This document shows positions 13,760 to 20,546 of a stretch of 23,832 nt of DNA, in pieces. The DNA lies in the NCBI GenBank assembly GCA_035693785.1, contig DASSFZ010000005.1, positions 1 to 23,832 on the forward strand. Reading direction: 5' to 3'. The position numbers were made by a program, and so were the translations under genes. Each line of letters opens with the position of its first letter. Position 1 is the stretch's first letter. Origin of the DNA: DASSFZ01 sp035693785. Lineage in GTDB: Bacteria > Chloroflexota > Anaerolineae > Fen-1058. Below the pieces are notes generated by a model, which saw nothing but the letters and a program-made list of their open reading frames with translations, was not told the DNA's origin and did no database searches.

Positions 13760-14161
13760 ATGGCAGGCAGTCAACGAGGCCGGCGCGCGAGCGCGCCGAA
13801 GAAGCAGCGCCGCGGTGTGTCACGCGGCCAGGCGTTCATCTACGCGCGGTTCAACAACACTATCGTGTCGATCACCGATCCGGGCGGAAATGTATTGAGC
13901 TGGAGCTCGGCCGGGCAGGTCGGATTCAAGGGCAGCCGCAAGAGCACGCCCTACGCCGCGCGCCTGGCCGGGCAGGCCGCCGCCCGGGCCGCGCTCGACA
14001 CAGGCATGACCGAAGTGGACGTGTTCGTGAAAGGGCCGGGGCCGGGCCGCGAGCAGGCCCTGCGTGCACTGGGCGCGTCCGGACTGCGCGTCCTATCGAT
14101 TACGGATGTCACGCCGATCCCGCACAACGGCTGCCGTCCGAAGAAGAAGCGTCGCGTTTAG
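13760..14161 (+). CDS. rpsK: Small ribosomal subunit protein uS11
   Basis: This 133-residue S11 has a basic N-terminal tail, then GQAFIYARFNNTIVSITDPG, WSSAGQVGFKGSRKSTPYAA, VFVKGPGPGREQALRALGAS and the ending DVTPIPHNGCRPKKKRRV. S11 lines the mRNA exit region of the platform with S7. GGAGAGAG precedes ATG 13760. Its TAG stop begins a short period-8 array that runs to the rpsD ribosome-binding site. Confidence 0.98.
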   Translation: MAGSQRGRRASAPKKQRRGVSRGQAFIYARFNNTIVSITDPGGNVLSWSSAGQVGFKGSRKSTPYAARLAGQAAARAALDTGMTEVDVFVKGPGPGREQALRALGASGLRVLSITDVTPIPHNGCRPKKKRRV

Positions 14162-14189
14162 TCACATAGTCGTTTAGTCATACAGGAGG
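14159..14189 (+). repeat. Short period-8 array starting at the rpsK stop codon
   Basis: TAGTCACA, TAGTCGTT, TAGTCATA and CAGGAGGA are eight-base units beginning with the rpsK TAG. The TAGTC core and the start at the stop codon are shared with the array after rpsJ (577-640). The last unit holds the rpsD ribosome-binding sequence (AGGAGG). Confidence 0.75.
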
Positions 14190-14193
14190 AAGC

Positions 14194-14844
14194 ATGGCCA
14201 GGACGATTGGGCCTGTGTGTAAACTGTGCCGCCGCGAAGGCGAAAAACTGTTCCTCAAAGGCGCACGCTGTTTATCGCCCAAGTGTGCCATTGAGCGGCG
14301 CGGTTACGCCCCGGGGCAGCACGGCAGGACCGCTCAATTCAAGCGCGGGCGCGGGCGCTCGACGGATTATCTCTTGCAACTGCGCGAGAAGCAGAAGGCG
14401 CGCCGCATCTACGGCGTGATGGAGCGGCAGTTCCGCCGTTATTTCAACATTGCGCTGCGCAGCAAAGGGTTGACAGGCGTCATGTTGCTACAAATGCTGG
14501 AAAGCCGCCTGGACAACGTCGTGTACCGCCTGGGGCTGGCCGCGTCGCGCGGGCAAGCGCGCCAGTTGGTGCAGCACGGCCACGTCGACGTGAACGGGCA
14601 CCGCCTCGACGCGCCGTCCTACCTGGTCAAGATGGGCGACGTGATATCGGTGCGGCCCGCCAGCCGCAAGCGCAGCTATTTCAAGACGCTGGCGCAGGAG
14701 CTGGAAGATCGCCAGGCGAGCGTGCCGCGCTGGTTGAGCGCGGACCCTTCCCAGCTCGCGGGCCGGGTGCTCGCGCTGCCGAATCGTGAAGATATTGACA
14801 TCAAGCTCAACGAGCAGCTCATCGTCGAATACTACTCGCGCTAA
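14194..14844 (+). CDS. rpsD: Small ribosomal subunit protein uS4, zinc-finger type
   Basis: This 216-residue S4 has a four-cysteine N-terminal zinc knuckle (C9, C12, C26, C31 in VCKLCRREG and RCLSPKC), then RRGYAPGQHG and the S4 RNA-binding domain with LESRLDNVVYRLGLAASRGQ and ARQLVQHGHVDVNGH. S4 is a primary 16S rRNA binder, an antitermination factor and, in some bacteria, a regulator of the alpha operon. AGGAGG lies about five bases before ATG 14194. The C+ form with all zinc ligands matches the zinc forms of S14 and L36. Confidence 0.98.
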   Translation: MARTIGPVCKLCRREGEKLFLKGARCLSPKCAIERRGYAPGQHGRTAQFKRGRGRSTDYLLQLREKQKARRIYGVMERQFRRYFNIALRSKGLTGVMLLQMLESRLDNVVYRLGLAASRGQARQLVQHGHVDVNGHRLDAPSYLVKMGDVISVRPASRKRSYFKTLAQELEDRQASVPRWLSADPSQLAGRVLALPNREDIDIKLNEQLIVEYYSR

Positions 14845-14857
14845 CATCGCTGCTTAC

Positions 14858-14959
14858 GCCCCGCCCAGCGGGGTCGTGAAGAAGTCGGGCAACTGGCCGA
14901 TATCCGCATCGCGCTCCGAGCGCTGCGTGATATCGCTAGACAGGCAACCTTTGGTTGCC
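14858..14959 (+). repeat. Hairpins in the rpsD-rpoA spacer
   Basis: The 163-base spacer holds two clear hairpins: CCCCG/CGGGG (14859-14863 with 14869-14873), part of a 16-base match to the L30 leader element at 9523-9538, and GGCAACC-TTT-GGTTGCC (14943-14959). GATATC occurs at both 14898-14903 and 14930-14935. No T-run follows either hairpin. No ORF or obvious promoter was seen in the rest. Confidence 0.75.
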
Positions 14960-14995
14960 GCTTGCCGGTACGACTGATGGGCAGGCGGTCGAAAT

Positions 14996-15000
14996 GGAGG
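14996..15000 (+). promoter_or_regulatory. Ribosome-binding site that decides the rpoA TTG start
   Basis: A perfect GGAGG ends seven bases before TTG 15008. The next in-frame ATG (15023) is 22 bases away, too far for this site. The TTG start is therefore preferred. Confidence 0.85.
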
Positions 15001-15007
15001 CCTTACA

Positions 15008-16012
15008 TTGGCTAGTTTAAGCATGGTCTTGCCGAAGATCGAGACGGACGAATCGACCCAGAACTACGGCCGGTACGTCATCGGACCGCTCGAGCAAGGG
15101 TATGGCATCACCCTGGGCAACGCGCTGCGCCGCGTGCTGCTCAGCAGCTTGCCGGGCGCAGCCGTCACGTCGATGCGCATGAGCGATGTGTATCACGAGT
15201 TCACGCACATCCCGCACGTGCGCGAAGACATGGTACAGGTGATCCTGCAAGTCAAGCAGTTGCGCGTCAAGCTGCACGGCGAGGAACCGGTGCGACTGCG
15301 CCTCGAAGTGCGCGGCGAAGGGACCATCACCGCCAGCGACATCCAATGCCCGCCGGAAGTCGAGATCATCAATCCCGACCTGTATTTGTTCACCGTCGAC
15401 AGCGACAAGGCGCGGCTGGAGATGGAATTGACCGTCGAGCCCGGCCGCGGCTACAGTCCGGCCGAGGAGCGTGGACGCCTGCCCATCGGCGAGCTTCCCG
15501 TCGACGCCATCTTCAGCCCGGTGCGCCGCGCTCGCTTCGACGTAGAGCGCGCCCGCGTCGGCCAGATGACCAACTACGACAAGCTGGTGATGGAGATTTG
15601 GAGCGACGGCACGATGCGCCCGCAGGAGGCCTTGTCTCAGGGGGCGCGCATTCTGATGCAGCACTTCTCGCTGGTCGCCGGCGTAACCGAAGAGGCGCAG
15701 ATGGAAAAAGTGCCGCAAGCGGCCTCGATGATCCCTCAGGAGATTTACGACACGCCCATCGAGCAGCTTGACCTGTCGGTGCGCGTCTTCAACTCGCTCA
15801 AGCGCACGGGCATCACGAACGTCGGCGAGGTCCTGGAAATGCTCGCCCGCGGCGAGGATGCGATGCTCACGATACGCAACTTCGGCACCAAGTCGTATCT
15901 GGAGTTGAAGGAAAAACTCGTCGCCAAAGGCTTCCTCAAGGAAGACGAAGTGCTGCCGGGCGAGGTTCAACCGTCCGAAGAACCCGCCGAGGCAGAGACG
16001 GAATCGAACTGA
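15008..16012 (+). CDS. rpoA: DNA-directed RNA polymerase subunit alpha
   Basis: This 334-residue protein is the alpha subunit that nucleates RNA polymerase assembly. The N-terminal domain has GRYVIGPLEQGYGITLGNAL, RRVLLSSLPGAAVTSMRM and the segment GRLPIGELPVDAIFSPVRRA; the C-terminal domain (about residues 250-315) has PIEQLDLSVRVFNSLKRTGI and IRNFGTKSYLELKEKLVAKG, the DNA- and activator-binding helices. The start is TTG 15008 on ribosome-binding evidence; using ATG 15023 would drop five residues. The tail is acidic (EEPAEAETESN). It stands between rpsD and rplQ as usual. Confidence 0.98.
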   Translation: MASLSMVLPKIETDESTQNYGRYVIGPLEQGYGITLGNALRRVLLSSLPGAAVTSMRMSDVYHEFTHIPHVREDMVQVILQVKQLRVKLHGEEPVRLRLEVRGEGTITASDIQCPPEVEIINPDLYLFTVDSDKARLEMELTVEPGRGYSPAEERGRLPIGELPVDAIFSPVRRARFDVERARVGQMTNYDKLVMEIWSDGTMRPQEALSQGARILMQHFSLVAGVTEEAQMEKVPQAASMIPQEIYDTPIEQLDLSVRVFNSLKRTGITNVGEVLEMLARGEDAMLTIRNFGTKSYLELKEKLVAKGFLKEDEVLPGEVQPSEEPAEAETESN

Positions 16013-16019
16013 CACGGGC

Positions 16020-16080
16020 GCCCTGAGCGGAGTCAAGGCTTTAGCCGGGACGAAGCCATCGTTTTCAGCGTCTCGGCGAT
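16020..16080 (+). repeat. Family B repeat and family D box before rplQ
   Basis: GCCCTGAGCGGAGTCAAGGC then TTTAGCCGG (16020-16048) is identical over 29 bases to 17370-17398. It is followed by TCAGCGTCTCGGCGAT (16065-16080), a family D box. Together they fill the rpoA-rplQ spacer. GGCT-TT-AGCC inside the B element is a small palindrome. Confidence 0.92.
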
Positions 16081-16091
16081 AGGGTGAGGGT

Positions 16092-16592
16092 ATGCGACAT
16101 CGAGTAGCAGGCAAGAAACTGAATCGCTCATCGGATCAGCGCGCGGCGCTGCGGCGCGGCCTGATCAGCGACCTGTTCCGCCACGAGGCGATCATCACGA
16201 CGCAGGCGCGGGCGGCTGCCATTCGCGGGCAGGCCGAAAAGCTGATCACGCTGGCGCGCAACCGAGGCAATGCCGGCGATCTGATCGAGCTGGCGAAGGG
16301 CGGCGATCGCGCAACGCTCGCGCGGCGCACGACGCCGACGCAGGCCGAGATGCTCCTGCGCGTCGCACAGCAGAAACCGGACGAGCTCGACAAAGCGGCC
16401 GCCGGCATCGCCGCCAGCGCGCGGCGGCAAGCGGCTCGCGTGCTGTACGGCCCGGACGTGATCAAGCGATTGTTCGACGAGATCGCGCCGCGCTACAGCA
16501 CGCGTAACGGCGGCTACACGCGCACCTTCAAGCTGGGCATGCGCAAAGGGGACGCCGCGCCGATGGTGAAAATCGAGCTGGTGGGCGAGTAA
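16092..16592 (+). CDS. rplQ: Large ribosomal subunit protein bL17 with a long internal insert
   Basis: The N-terminal part (MRHRVAGKKLNRSSDQRAAL ... ITTQARAAAIRGQAEKLITL) and the C-terminal part (VIKRLFDEIAPRYSTRNGGY, GMRKGDAAPMVKIELV) are typical L17. Between them, about residues 57-110 replace the short loop found in common L17 proteins, giving 166 residues instead of roughly 116-130. The insert is alanine- and arginine-rich and looks helical; it does not resemble the repeat families. L17 sits near the tunnel exit on the 50S surface. GGGTGAGGG precedes ATG 16092. truA follows after 11 bases. Confidence 0.96.
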   Translation: MRHRVAGKKLNRSSDQRAALRRGLISDLFRHEAIITTQARAAAIRGQAEKLITLARNRGNAGDLIELAKGGDRATLARRTTPTQAEMLLRVAQQKPDELDKAAAGIAASARRQAARVLYGPDVIKRLFDEIAPRYSTRNGGYTRTFKLGMRKGDAAPMVKIELVGE

Positions 16593-16603
16593 GGTGGTGT
16601 GGG

Positions 16604-17338
16604 GTGCGCATCCGCGCCACGATCGCGTACGACGGCACGGCGTATCACGGTTTTCAGCGGCAGTCGGCGGAGCGTGAACCGACGATTCAGGGCGAGTTGG
16701 AGCGCGCGCTTTCCCGGATCGTAGCGCGCTCGACGACGGCGCTGGGAGCGGGGCGCACCGACGCCGGCGTGCACGCGAGCGGGCAGGTCGTCGCTTTCGA
16801 CGCCGAATGGCGGCATGCCCTGCCAGACCTGCAACGGGCGCTCAACGCGGTGCTGCCCGAAGACGTTGTCGTGCTGGACATCGCGCAGGCCGCCGATGGG
16901 TTCCATCCGCGCTATCAGGCGCGCAGCCGCGAATATCGTTACACGATCTACAACGCGGCATGGCGCGACCCGCTGTGCCGGCTGTACGCCCTGCACGTGG
17001 CCGATCCGATCGATATTCCTGCTATGCGGGAAGCGGCGCGGCATTTGATCGGAGAGCATGACTTTGCCGCATTCGGACAGGCGACGTCGGGCGATTCGAC
17101 AGTGCGCGTCATGCATCGAGTCGAGATCGGCGGCGGCCGGCCGTGGATCACGGTCGATCTGGAAGCGAACGGATTTCTGTACCGCATGGTTCGCAGCATC
17201 GTCGGCTCGCTGATCGAAGTCGGGCGCGGAAAGATCTCGGTCGACCGGTTCGTCGAGATTCTCCACTCGCGAGAGCGGGGGCAAGCTGAAACAACTGCCG
17301 CACCGCACGGTCTGTGCCTGATGCGGGTGAACTACTGA
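16604..17338 (+). CDS. truA: tRNA pseudouridine synthase A
   Basis: TruA converts uridines 38-40 in the tRNA anticodon arm to pseudouridine. The 244-residue protein has YDGTAYHGFQRQ at the start, the catalytic aspartate D53 in GAGRTDAGVHASGQVVAFD, the RSREYRYTIYNA strand, HDFAAFGQA, and NGFLYRMVRSIVGSLIEVGR near the end. The start is GTG 16604, with AAGGTGG about six bases upstream, which gives the family N-terminus. Placement between rplQ and rplM is common in Gram-positives and relatives. Length is normal. Confidence 0.96.
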   Translation: MRIRATIAYDGTAYHGFQRQSAEREPTIQGELERALSRIVARSTTALGAGRTDAGVHASGQVVAFDAEWRHALPDLQRALNAVLPEDVVVLDIAQAADGFHPRYQARSREYRYTIYNAAWRDPLCRLYALHVADPIDIPAMREAARHLIGEHDFAAFGQATSGDSTVRVMHRVEIGGGRPWITVDLEANGFLYRMVRSIVGSLIEVGRGKISVDRFVEILHSRERGQAETTAAPHGLCLMRVNY

Positions 17339-17354
17339 GGCCGGCGGGACAGAC

Positions 17355-17398
17355 CTGCCCTGACCCGAAGCCCTGAGCGGAGTCAAGGCTTTAGCCGG
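17355..17398 (+). repeat. Compound repeat with family B element before rplM
   Basis: CCTGCCCTGACCCGAAG (about 17354-17370) is an A-like fragment; it runs into a B element (17370-17398) identical over 29 bases to 16020-16048. The compound order, A-like then B, resembles the 49-base elements in rpmD. It fills the centre of the truA-rplM spacer. Confidence 0.92.
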
Positions 17399-17433
17399 AG
17401 GGTCGGCGAGCACCGCATGGCAGAGGAGTCAAC

Positions 17434-17862
17434 GTGAAGACGTACAATGTGACGAAAGAGGAGATTCAAAGAGAGTGGGTCCTGGTCGATGCGGAGGGAC
17501 AGACGCTGGGCCGCCTCGCGTCGCGCATCGCGGCCATCCTGCGCGGTAAGCACAAGCCGACCTTCGCGCCGTGGCTCGATTGCGGCGACTACGTCATCGT
17601 CGTCAACGCCGGCAAGATCAAGGTGACCGGCAACCGCATGGACAGCAAGGTCTACTATCGCCACTCCGGCTATGTGGGCGGCTTGAAGTCGGTGACGCTG
17701 CGCCGCCAACTGGAGAAACACCCGGAGCGTGTGCTGGCGGCGGCGGTGAGGGGCATGCTGCCTAACAATCGCCTGGGTCGCAAGATGGTCAAGAAGCTCA
17801 AGCTGTACACGGGCAGCGACCATCCGCATGCTGCGCAGCAACCTAAGAAGCTGGAACTGTAG
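17434..17862 (+). CDS. rplM: Large ribosomal subunit protein uL13
   Basis: This 142-residue L13 has REWVLVDAEGQTLGRLASRI, the core GDYVIVVNAGKIKVTGNRMD, YYRHSGYVGGLKSVTLRRQL and the signature MLPNNRLGRKMVKKLKLYTG, ending GSDHPHAAQQPKKLEL. L13 is an early 50S assembly protein. The start is GTG 17434 with AGAGGAG about six bases upstream. It is paired with rpsI, ten bases downstream, as in most bacteria. Length is the family norm. Confidence 0.98.
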   Translation: MKTYNVTKEEIQREWVLVDAEGQTLGRLASRIAAILRGKHKPTFAPWLDCGDYVIVVNAGKIKVTGNRMDSKVYYRHSGYVGGLKSVTLRRQLEKHPERVLAAAVRGMLPNNRLGRKMVKKLKLYTGSDHPHAAQQPKKLEL

Positions 17863-17872
17863 GGAGAGGATT

Positions 17873-18265
17873 ATGGCAGGCGAGTATTACGAGGGTGTGG
17901 GCCGGCGCAAGACGGCGGTCGCGCGCGTGCGCCTGACGCCGGGCGGCGGCGGCATCGTCGTCAACGATAAGCCGGCTGAAGAATATTTCGGGCGCGAGGC
18001 CGATCGCCACACGATCAGCAGCCCGCTGATCGCCACGGGCACGCAGGGCGCCTACGGCATCAGCGTGAAGGTCGCAGGCGGCGGCATTACCGGACAGGCG
18101 GCCGCCGTGCGGATGGGGGTTGCGCGTGCACTGCTGGCCGTCGATCCTGATTTTCGGCCTGTGCTGCGCCAGAACGGGTTCCTCACCCGCGACGCGCGCG
18201 CTAAAGAGCGCAAGAAGCCCGGCCTCAAGCGCGCTCGCAAAGCGCCTCAGTACACGAAGCGCTGA
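17873..18265 (+). CDS. rpsI: Small ribosomal subunit protein uS9
   Basis: This 130-residue S9 begins MAGEYYEGVGRRKTAVARVR and contains INDK-like VVNDKPAEEYFGRE, VKVAGGGITGQAAAVRMGVA and the terminal KKPGLKRARKAPQYTKR, whose last residues reach the P-site tRNA. GGGAGAGGA lies just before ATG 17873. The frame is open upstream into rplM but that part is not S9-like. It is the last ribosomal gene of the cluster. Confidence 0.98.
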   Translation: MAGEYYEGVGRRKTAVARVRLTPGGGGIVVNDKPAEEYFGREADRHTISSPLIATGTQGAYGISVKVAGGGITGQAAAVRMGVARALLAVDPDFRPVLRQNGFLTRDARAKERKKPGLKRARKAPQYTKR

Positions 18266-18275
18266 GTCGTTCTGA

Positions 18276-18293
18276 GGCGCATCCGTTTGCGCC
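18276..18293 (+). terminator. Possible weak transcription stop after rpsI (hairpin without T-run)
   Basis: GGCGCA (18276-18281) pairs with TGCGCC (18288-18293) around TCCGTT, ten bases after the rpsI stop. This is the only hairpin at the end of the ribosomal cluster that is not an obvious member of a repeat family. GAAGAATC follows in place of a T-run, so intrinsic termination is doubtful. Confidence 0.3.
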
Positions 18294-18326
18294 GAAGAAT
18301 CTCAGCACGCGGCCGCCTGAACCACC

Positions 18327-18414
18327 CGGAGTCAAGGCTTTAGCCGGATTCGCCTGGCATAAGCCGGCTGCCGTGGGGCGGGCAGCGCGCCTGCCCCCTC
18401 AGCGCCTCAGCGAT
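18327..18414 (+). repeat. Family B, hairpin and family D elements before mazG
   Basis: The spacer holds a truncated B element ending AGTCAAGGCTTTAGCCGG (18330-18347), a GGGCAG/CTGCCC stem (18380-18385 with 18391-18396), and a D box CCTCAGCGCCTCAGCGAT (18397-18414) that ends one base before ATG 18416. No ordinary ribosome-binding sequence is visible for mazG. Confidence 0.85.
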
Positions 18415-18415
18415 C

Positions 18416-19915
18416 ATGGCATTGATTACCCTCGTCGGCCTCGGTCCCGGCGATCTCCGCCTGCTCACCCGCGAAGCGTGGGATGTGCTAACCGGCGCAC
18501 ATGAGGTATACTTGCGCACGGTTCGCCATCCGGCGGTCTCGGGCCTGCCGGCGTCGCTGCGCATTCATTCGTTCGACGCGATTTACGAGCAGAAGGACGA
18601 CTTCGCTCAGGTCTACGAGACTATCGCAGCGCAGGTGGTGGCGCTGGGCCGCAGGCCGGAGGGCGTTATTTACGCCGTGCCGGGACATCCCCGAGTCGGC
18701 GAGGCGACCGTCAGCCGGATTCTGGAACTGGCTGGGGCCGAAGGGCTTCAGGTTCGGACGGTCGCCGGGCTTTCCTTCGTCGAGCCGGCGTTAGACGCCC
18801 TGGGCATCGACGCCCTGGATGGATTGCAGGTGGCCGACGCGATCGAGGTCGCGGCGCGGCATCATCCGCCGCTCGACCCGGATCGAGCCGTCCTGCTCGC
18901 CCAACTGTACTCGCGCGCGGTGGCCTCGAACGTGAAGCTCACGCTGATGAACCAGTATCCCCCAGAGCACATCGTGAAGCTGGTTCACGCTGCCGGCACG
19001 GCCGAGGCGCGCGTCGTGGCACTGTCACTGGCCGAGATGGATCGGCGCGACGACGTTACCCATCTGACGGCGCTGTACGTTCCGCCTCTGCCGCGCACAA
19101 GCGGGTTCAGCAGCTTTCAGGATACGATCGCTCACCTGCGCGCGCCGGACGGCTGCCCGTGGGATCGCGAGCAGACGCACCAGTCGCTCCGGCCGTACCT
19201 GTTGGAGGAGGCGCACGAGGTGCTGGAGGCGATCGACGCCGACGACATGGAGGCGCTCCGCGAGGAGCTGGGCGATCTCCTGCTGCAGGTCGTGCTTCAG
19301 ACCCAGGTTGCAACGGATGCAGAAGCGTTTCGCATGGCGGACGTCATCGCGGGCATCAACGAAAAGATCATCCGCCGGCACCCGCACGTCTTCGGCGACG
19401 TCGACGTGGCGGGCGTGGACGACGTGAAGCGCAACTGGGAAGCGATCAAAGTTGCGGAGCGCGAGGAATCGGACAAACCTTCCCGCGAATCGATTCTGGA
19501 CGGCATCGCCAAGGGGCTGCCAGCGCTGGCGCAGGCGGAGATGTACGGCGCGCGCGCGGCGCGCGTCGGATTTGACTGGCGAGACGTTTCGGGTGTGTTG
19601 GACAAGGTGGCCGAGGAACTGCGTGAAATCGCAGACGCTCGTGATCCGGAGACGCGCGAGGCCGAATTTGGCGACCTGTTGTTTTCGCTGGTGAACGTGG
19701 CGCGCTGGCTGGAGATCGATCCGGAATCGGCGCTGCGCGCGGCGAATGCGCGCTGGTCGATGCGATTTCGCGAAGTCGAGCGCGCGGCGCGGGCGCAGGG
19801 TAAGGTGGTCAGCGAGCTATCGCTCGACGAAATGGAGCGTTTGTGGCAGGCGGCGAAGGCTGCCCTGAGCGGAGTCAAGGCTTTGGCCGGAGGGGCAAAG
19901 GAGCGCGAGGCCTGA
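18416..19915 (+). CDS. mazG: Tetrapyrrole methylase-MazG nucleotide pyrophosphohydrolase fusion
   Basis: This 499-residue protein joins two domains, like Bacillus YabN. Residues 1-222 form a SAM-dependent tetrapyrrole methylase fold (LVGLGPGDLRLLT at 6-18, VIYAVPGHPRVGEATV at 84-99). Residues about 230-480 form a MazG unit that hydrolyses nucleoside triphosphates to monophosphates and diphosphate; the metal-binding motifs EEAHE (264-268) and EELGD (283-287) are intact, and a second helical repeat follows. MazG enzymes clear damaged or excess nucleotides. The role of the methylase half is unknown. The last 18 or so residues (AALSGVKALAGGAKEREA) are a translated family B repeat. The ATG lacks a clear ribosome-binding site. 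Confidence 0.93.
   Translation: MALITLVGLGPGDLRLLTREAWDVLTGAHEVYLRTVRHPAVSGLPASLRIHSFDAIYEQKDDFAQVYETIAAQVVALGRRPEGVIYAVPGHPRVGEATVSRILELAGAEGLQVRTVAGLSFVEPALDALGIDALDGLQVADAIEVAARHHPPLDPDRAVLLAQLYSRAVASNVKLTLMNQYPPEHIVKLVHAAGTAEARVVALSLAEMDRRDDVTHLTALYVPPLPRTSGFSSFQDTIAHLRAPDGCPWDREQTHQSLRPYLLEEAHEVLEAIDADDMEALREELGDLLLQVVLQTQVATDAEAFRMADVIAGINEKIIRRHPHVFGDVDVAGVDDVKRNWEAIKVAEREESDKPSRESILDGIAKGLPALAQAEMYGARAARVGFDWRDVSGVLDKVAEELREIADARDPETREAEFGDLLFSLVNVARWLEIDPESALRAANARWSMRFREVERAARAQGKVVSELSLDEMERLWQAAKAALSGVKALAGGAKEREA
19862..19890 (+). repeat. Family B repeat forming the MazG C-terminus
   Basis: The element starts GCCCTGAGCGGAGTCAAGGC and differs from 16020-16048 by one base (TTTGGCCGG for TTTAGCCGG). 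It is read as ALSGVKALAG inside mazG, about eight codons before the stop. Confidence 0.93.
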
Positions 19916-19960
19916 TGGGCAACCACAAGGGTCGCCCGTACATCATGGAGGGGCGAATCC
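19916..19960 (+). repeat. Palindromic element in the mazG-SH3 gene spacer
   Basis: GGGCAACC (19918-19925) can pair with GGTCGCCC (19930-19937) with one G-T, followed by GTACATCATGGAGGGGCGAA. It is similar in form to the GGGCGACCC-type dispersed elements of many genomes. Its GGAGGGG supplies the ribosome-binding site of the next gene. An 18-codon ORF across it (19915-19971) is not considered a gene. Confidence 0.6.
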
Positions 19961-19961
19961 C

Positions 19962-20546
19962 GTGGAAGTGATCGCTGGTGTGGCTGCCATAGGCGCCGTG
20001 ATCGCCTTGGTCGGCGCTGCCATCTTCTTTTATCAGACTCGCGAAGCCGTGCGCGCCTCGCGGCGGGCGCTGTTTGACACCGAGCGCCAGGTTTACCTGG
20101 ATCGCGCCCGGCGCGGGCGGCTGCTCGCGCTAGGGTTTCTGATCCTGACCTCCGTCTTGTTCGTCGTCAACGTGGGTGGCAGCGCCATCGCCAATCCGCC
20201 GCCGACGCCTACGCCGACGTTGACGCCTACGCCGACGCGGCCGCCTCCGACGCCAGGCCCGTCTCCAACGCCGACGCCTCCCCCGACGGCGACGCCGACC
20301 GAAGCGCCGCCGACGCCGACCCCGCCGCCGCGCACGGCGACGGTGACCGGCGCAGGCTCTCTCGGACTCCGCCTGCGAGACGCCCCCAACGGCAACCTGA
20401 TCGACTATTTGCCGGATGGCACCGTCGTGGTGTTGCTACCGGTAGAGTCTGTTCGAACCGACGACGGCATCGAGTGGGTGAACGTCGTCGATCCGCAGGG
20501 CCGGGAAGGCTGGATGGCGCTCCAGTACCTGGCGATCAATCCATAG
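19962..20546 (+). CDS. Membrane-anchored SH3-like domain protein with Pro/Thr stalk
   Basis: No specific family was recognised. The 194-residue protein has a hydrophobic segment at 3-23, a basic 27-53 region, a second membrane segment at 53-73, a Pro/Thr-rich linker at 79-123 (about 45 residues of TP and PTP units), and a C-terminal bacterial SH3-like domain at 130-194 (LGLRLRDAPNGNLIDYLPDG, WVNVVDPQGREGWMALQYL). The layout suggests an extracytoplasmic SH3 domain held away from the membrane, perhaps binding cell-wall or envelope material. The start is GTG 19962 with GGAGGGG about eight bases upstream. It follows mazG by 46 bases and overlaps the 3' end of aceA, on the other strand, by 11 bases. 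Confidence 0.8.
   Translation: MEVIAGVAAIGAVIALVGAAIFFYQTREAVRASRRALFDTERQVYLDRARRGRLLALGFLILTSVLFVVNVGGSAIANPPPTPTPTLTPTPTRPPPTPGPSPTPTPPPTATPTEAPPTPTPPPRTATVTGAGSLGLRLRDAPNGNLIDYLPDGTVVVLLPVESVRTDDGIEWVNVVDPQGREGWMALQYLAINP

Noticed and set aside
15017..16114. 365-codon open frame on the - strand
   Set aside because: It is a mirror of rpoA with histidine-rich shadow composition and no domain.
19915..19971. 18-codon ORF (MGNHKGRPYIMEGRIPWK) overlapping the mazG stop
   Set aside because: It lies across a palindromic element of a common dispersed type; the peptide is a by-product of the repeat and not a convincing gene.
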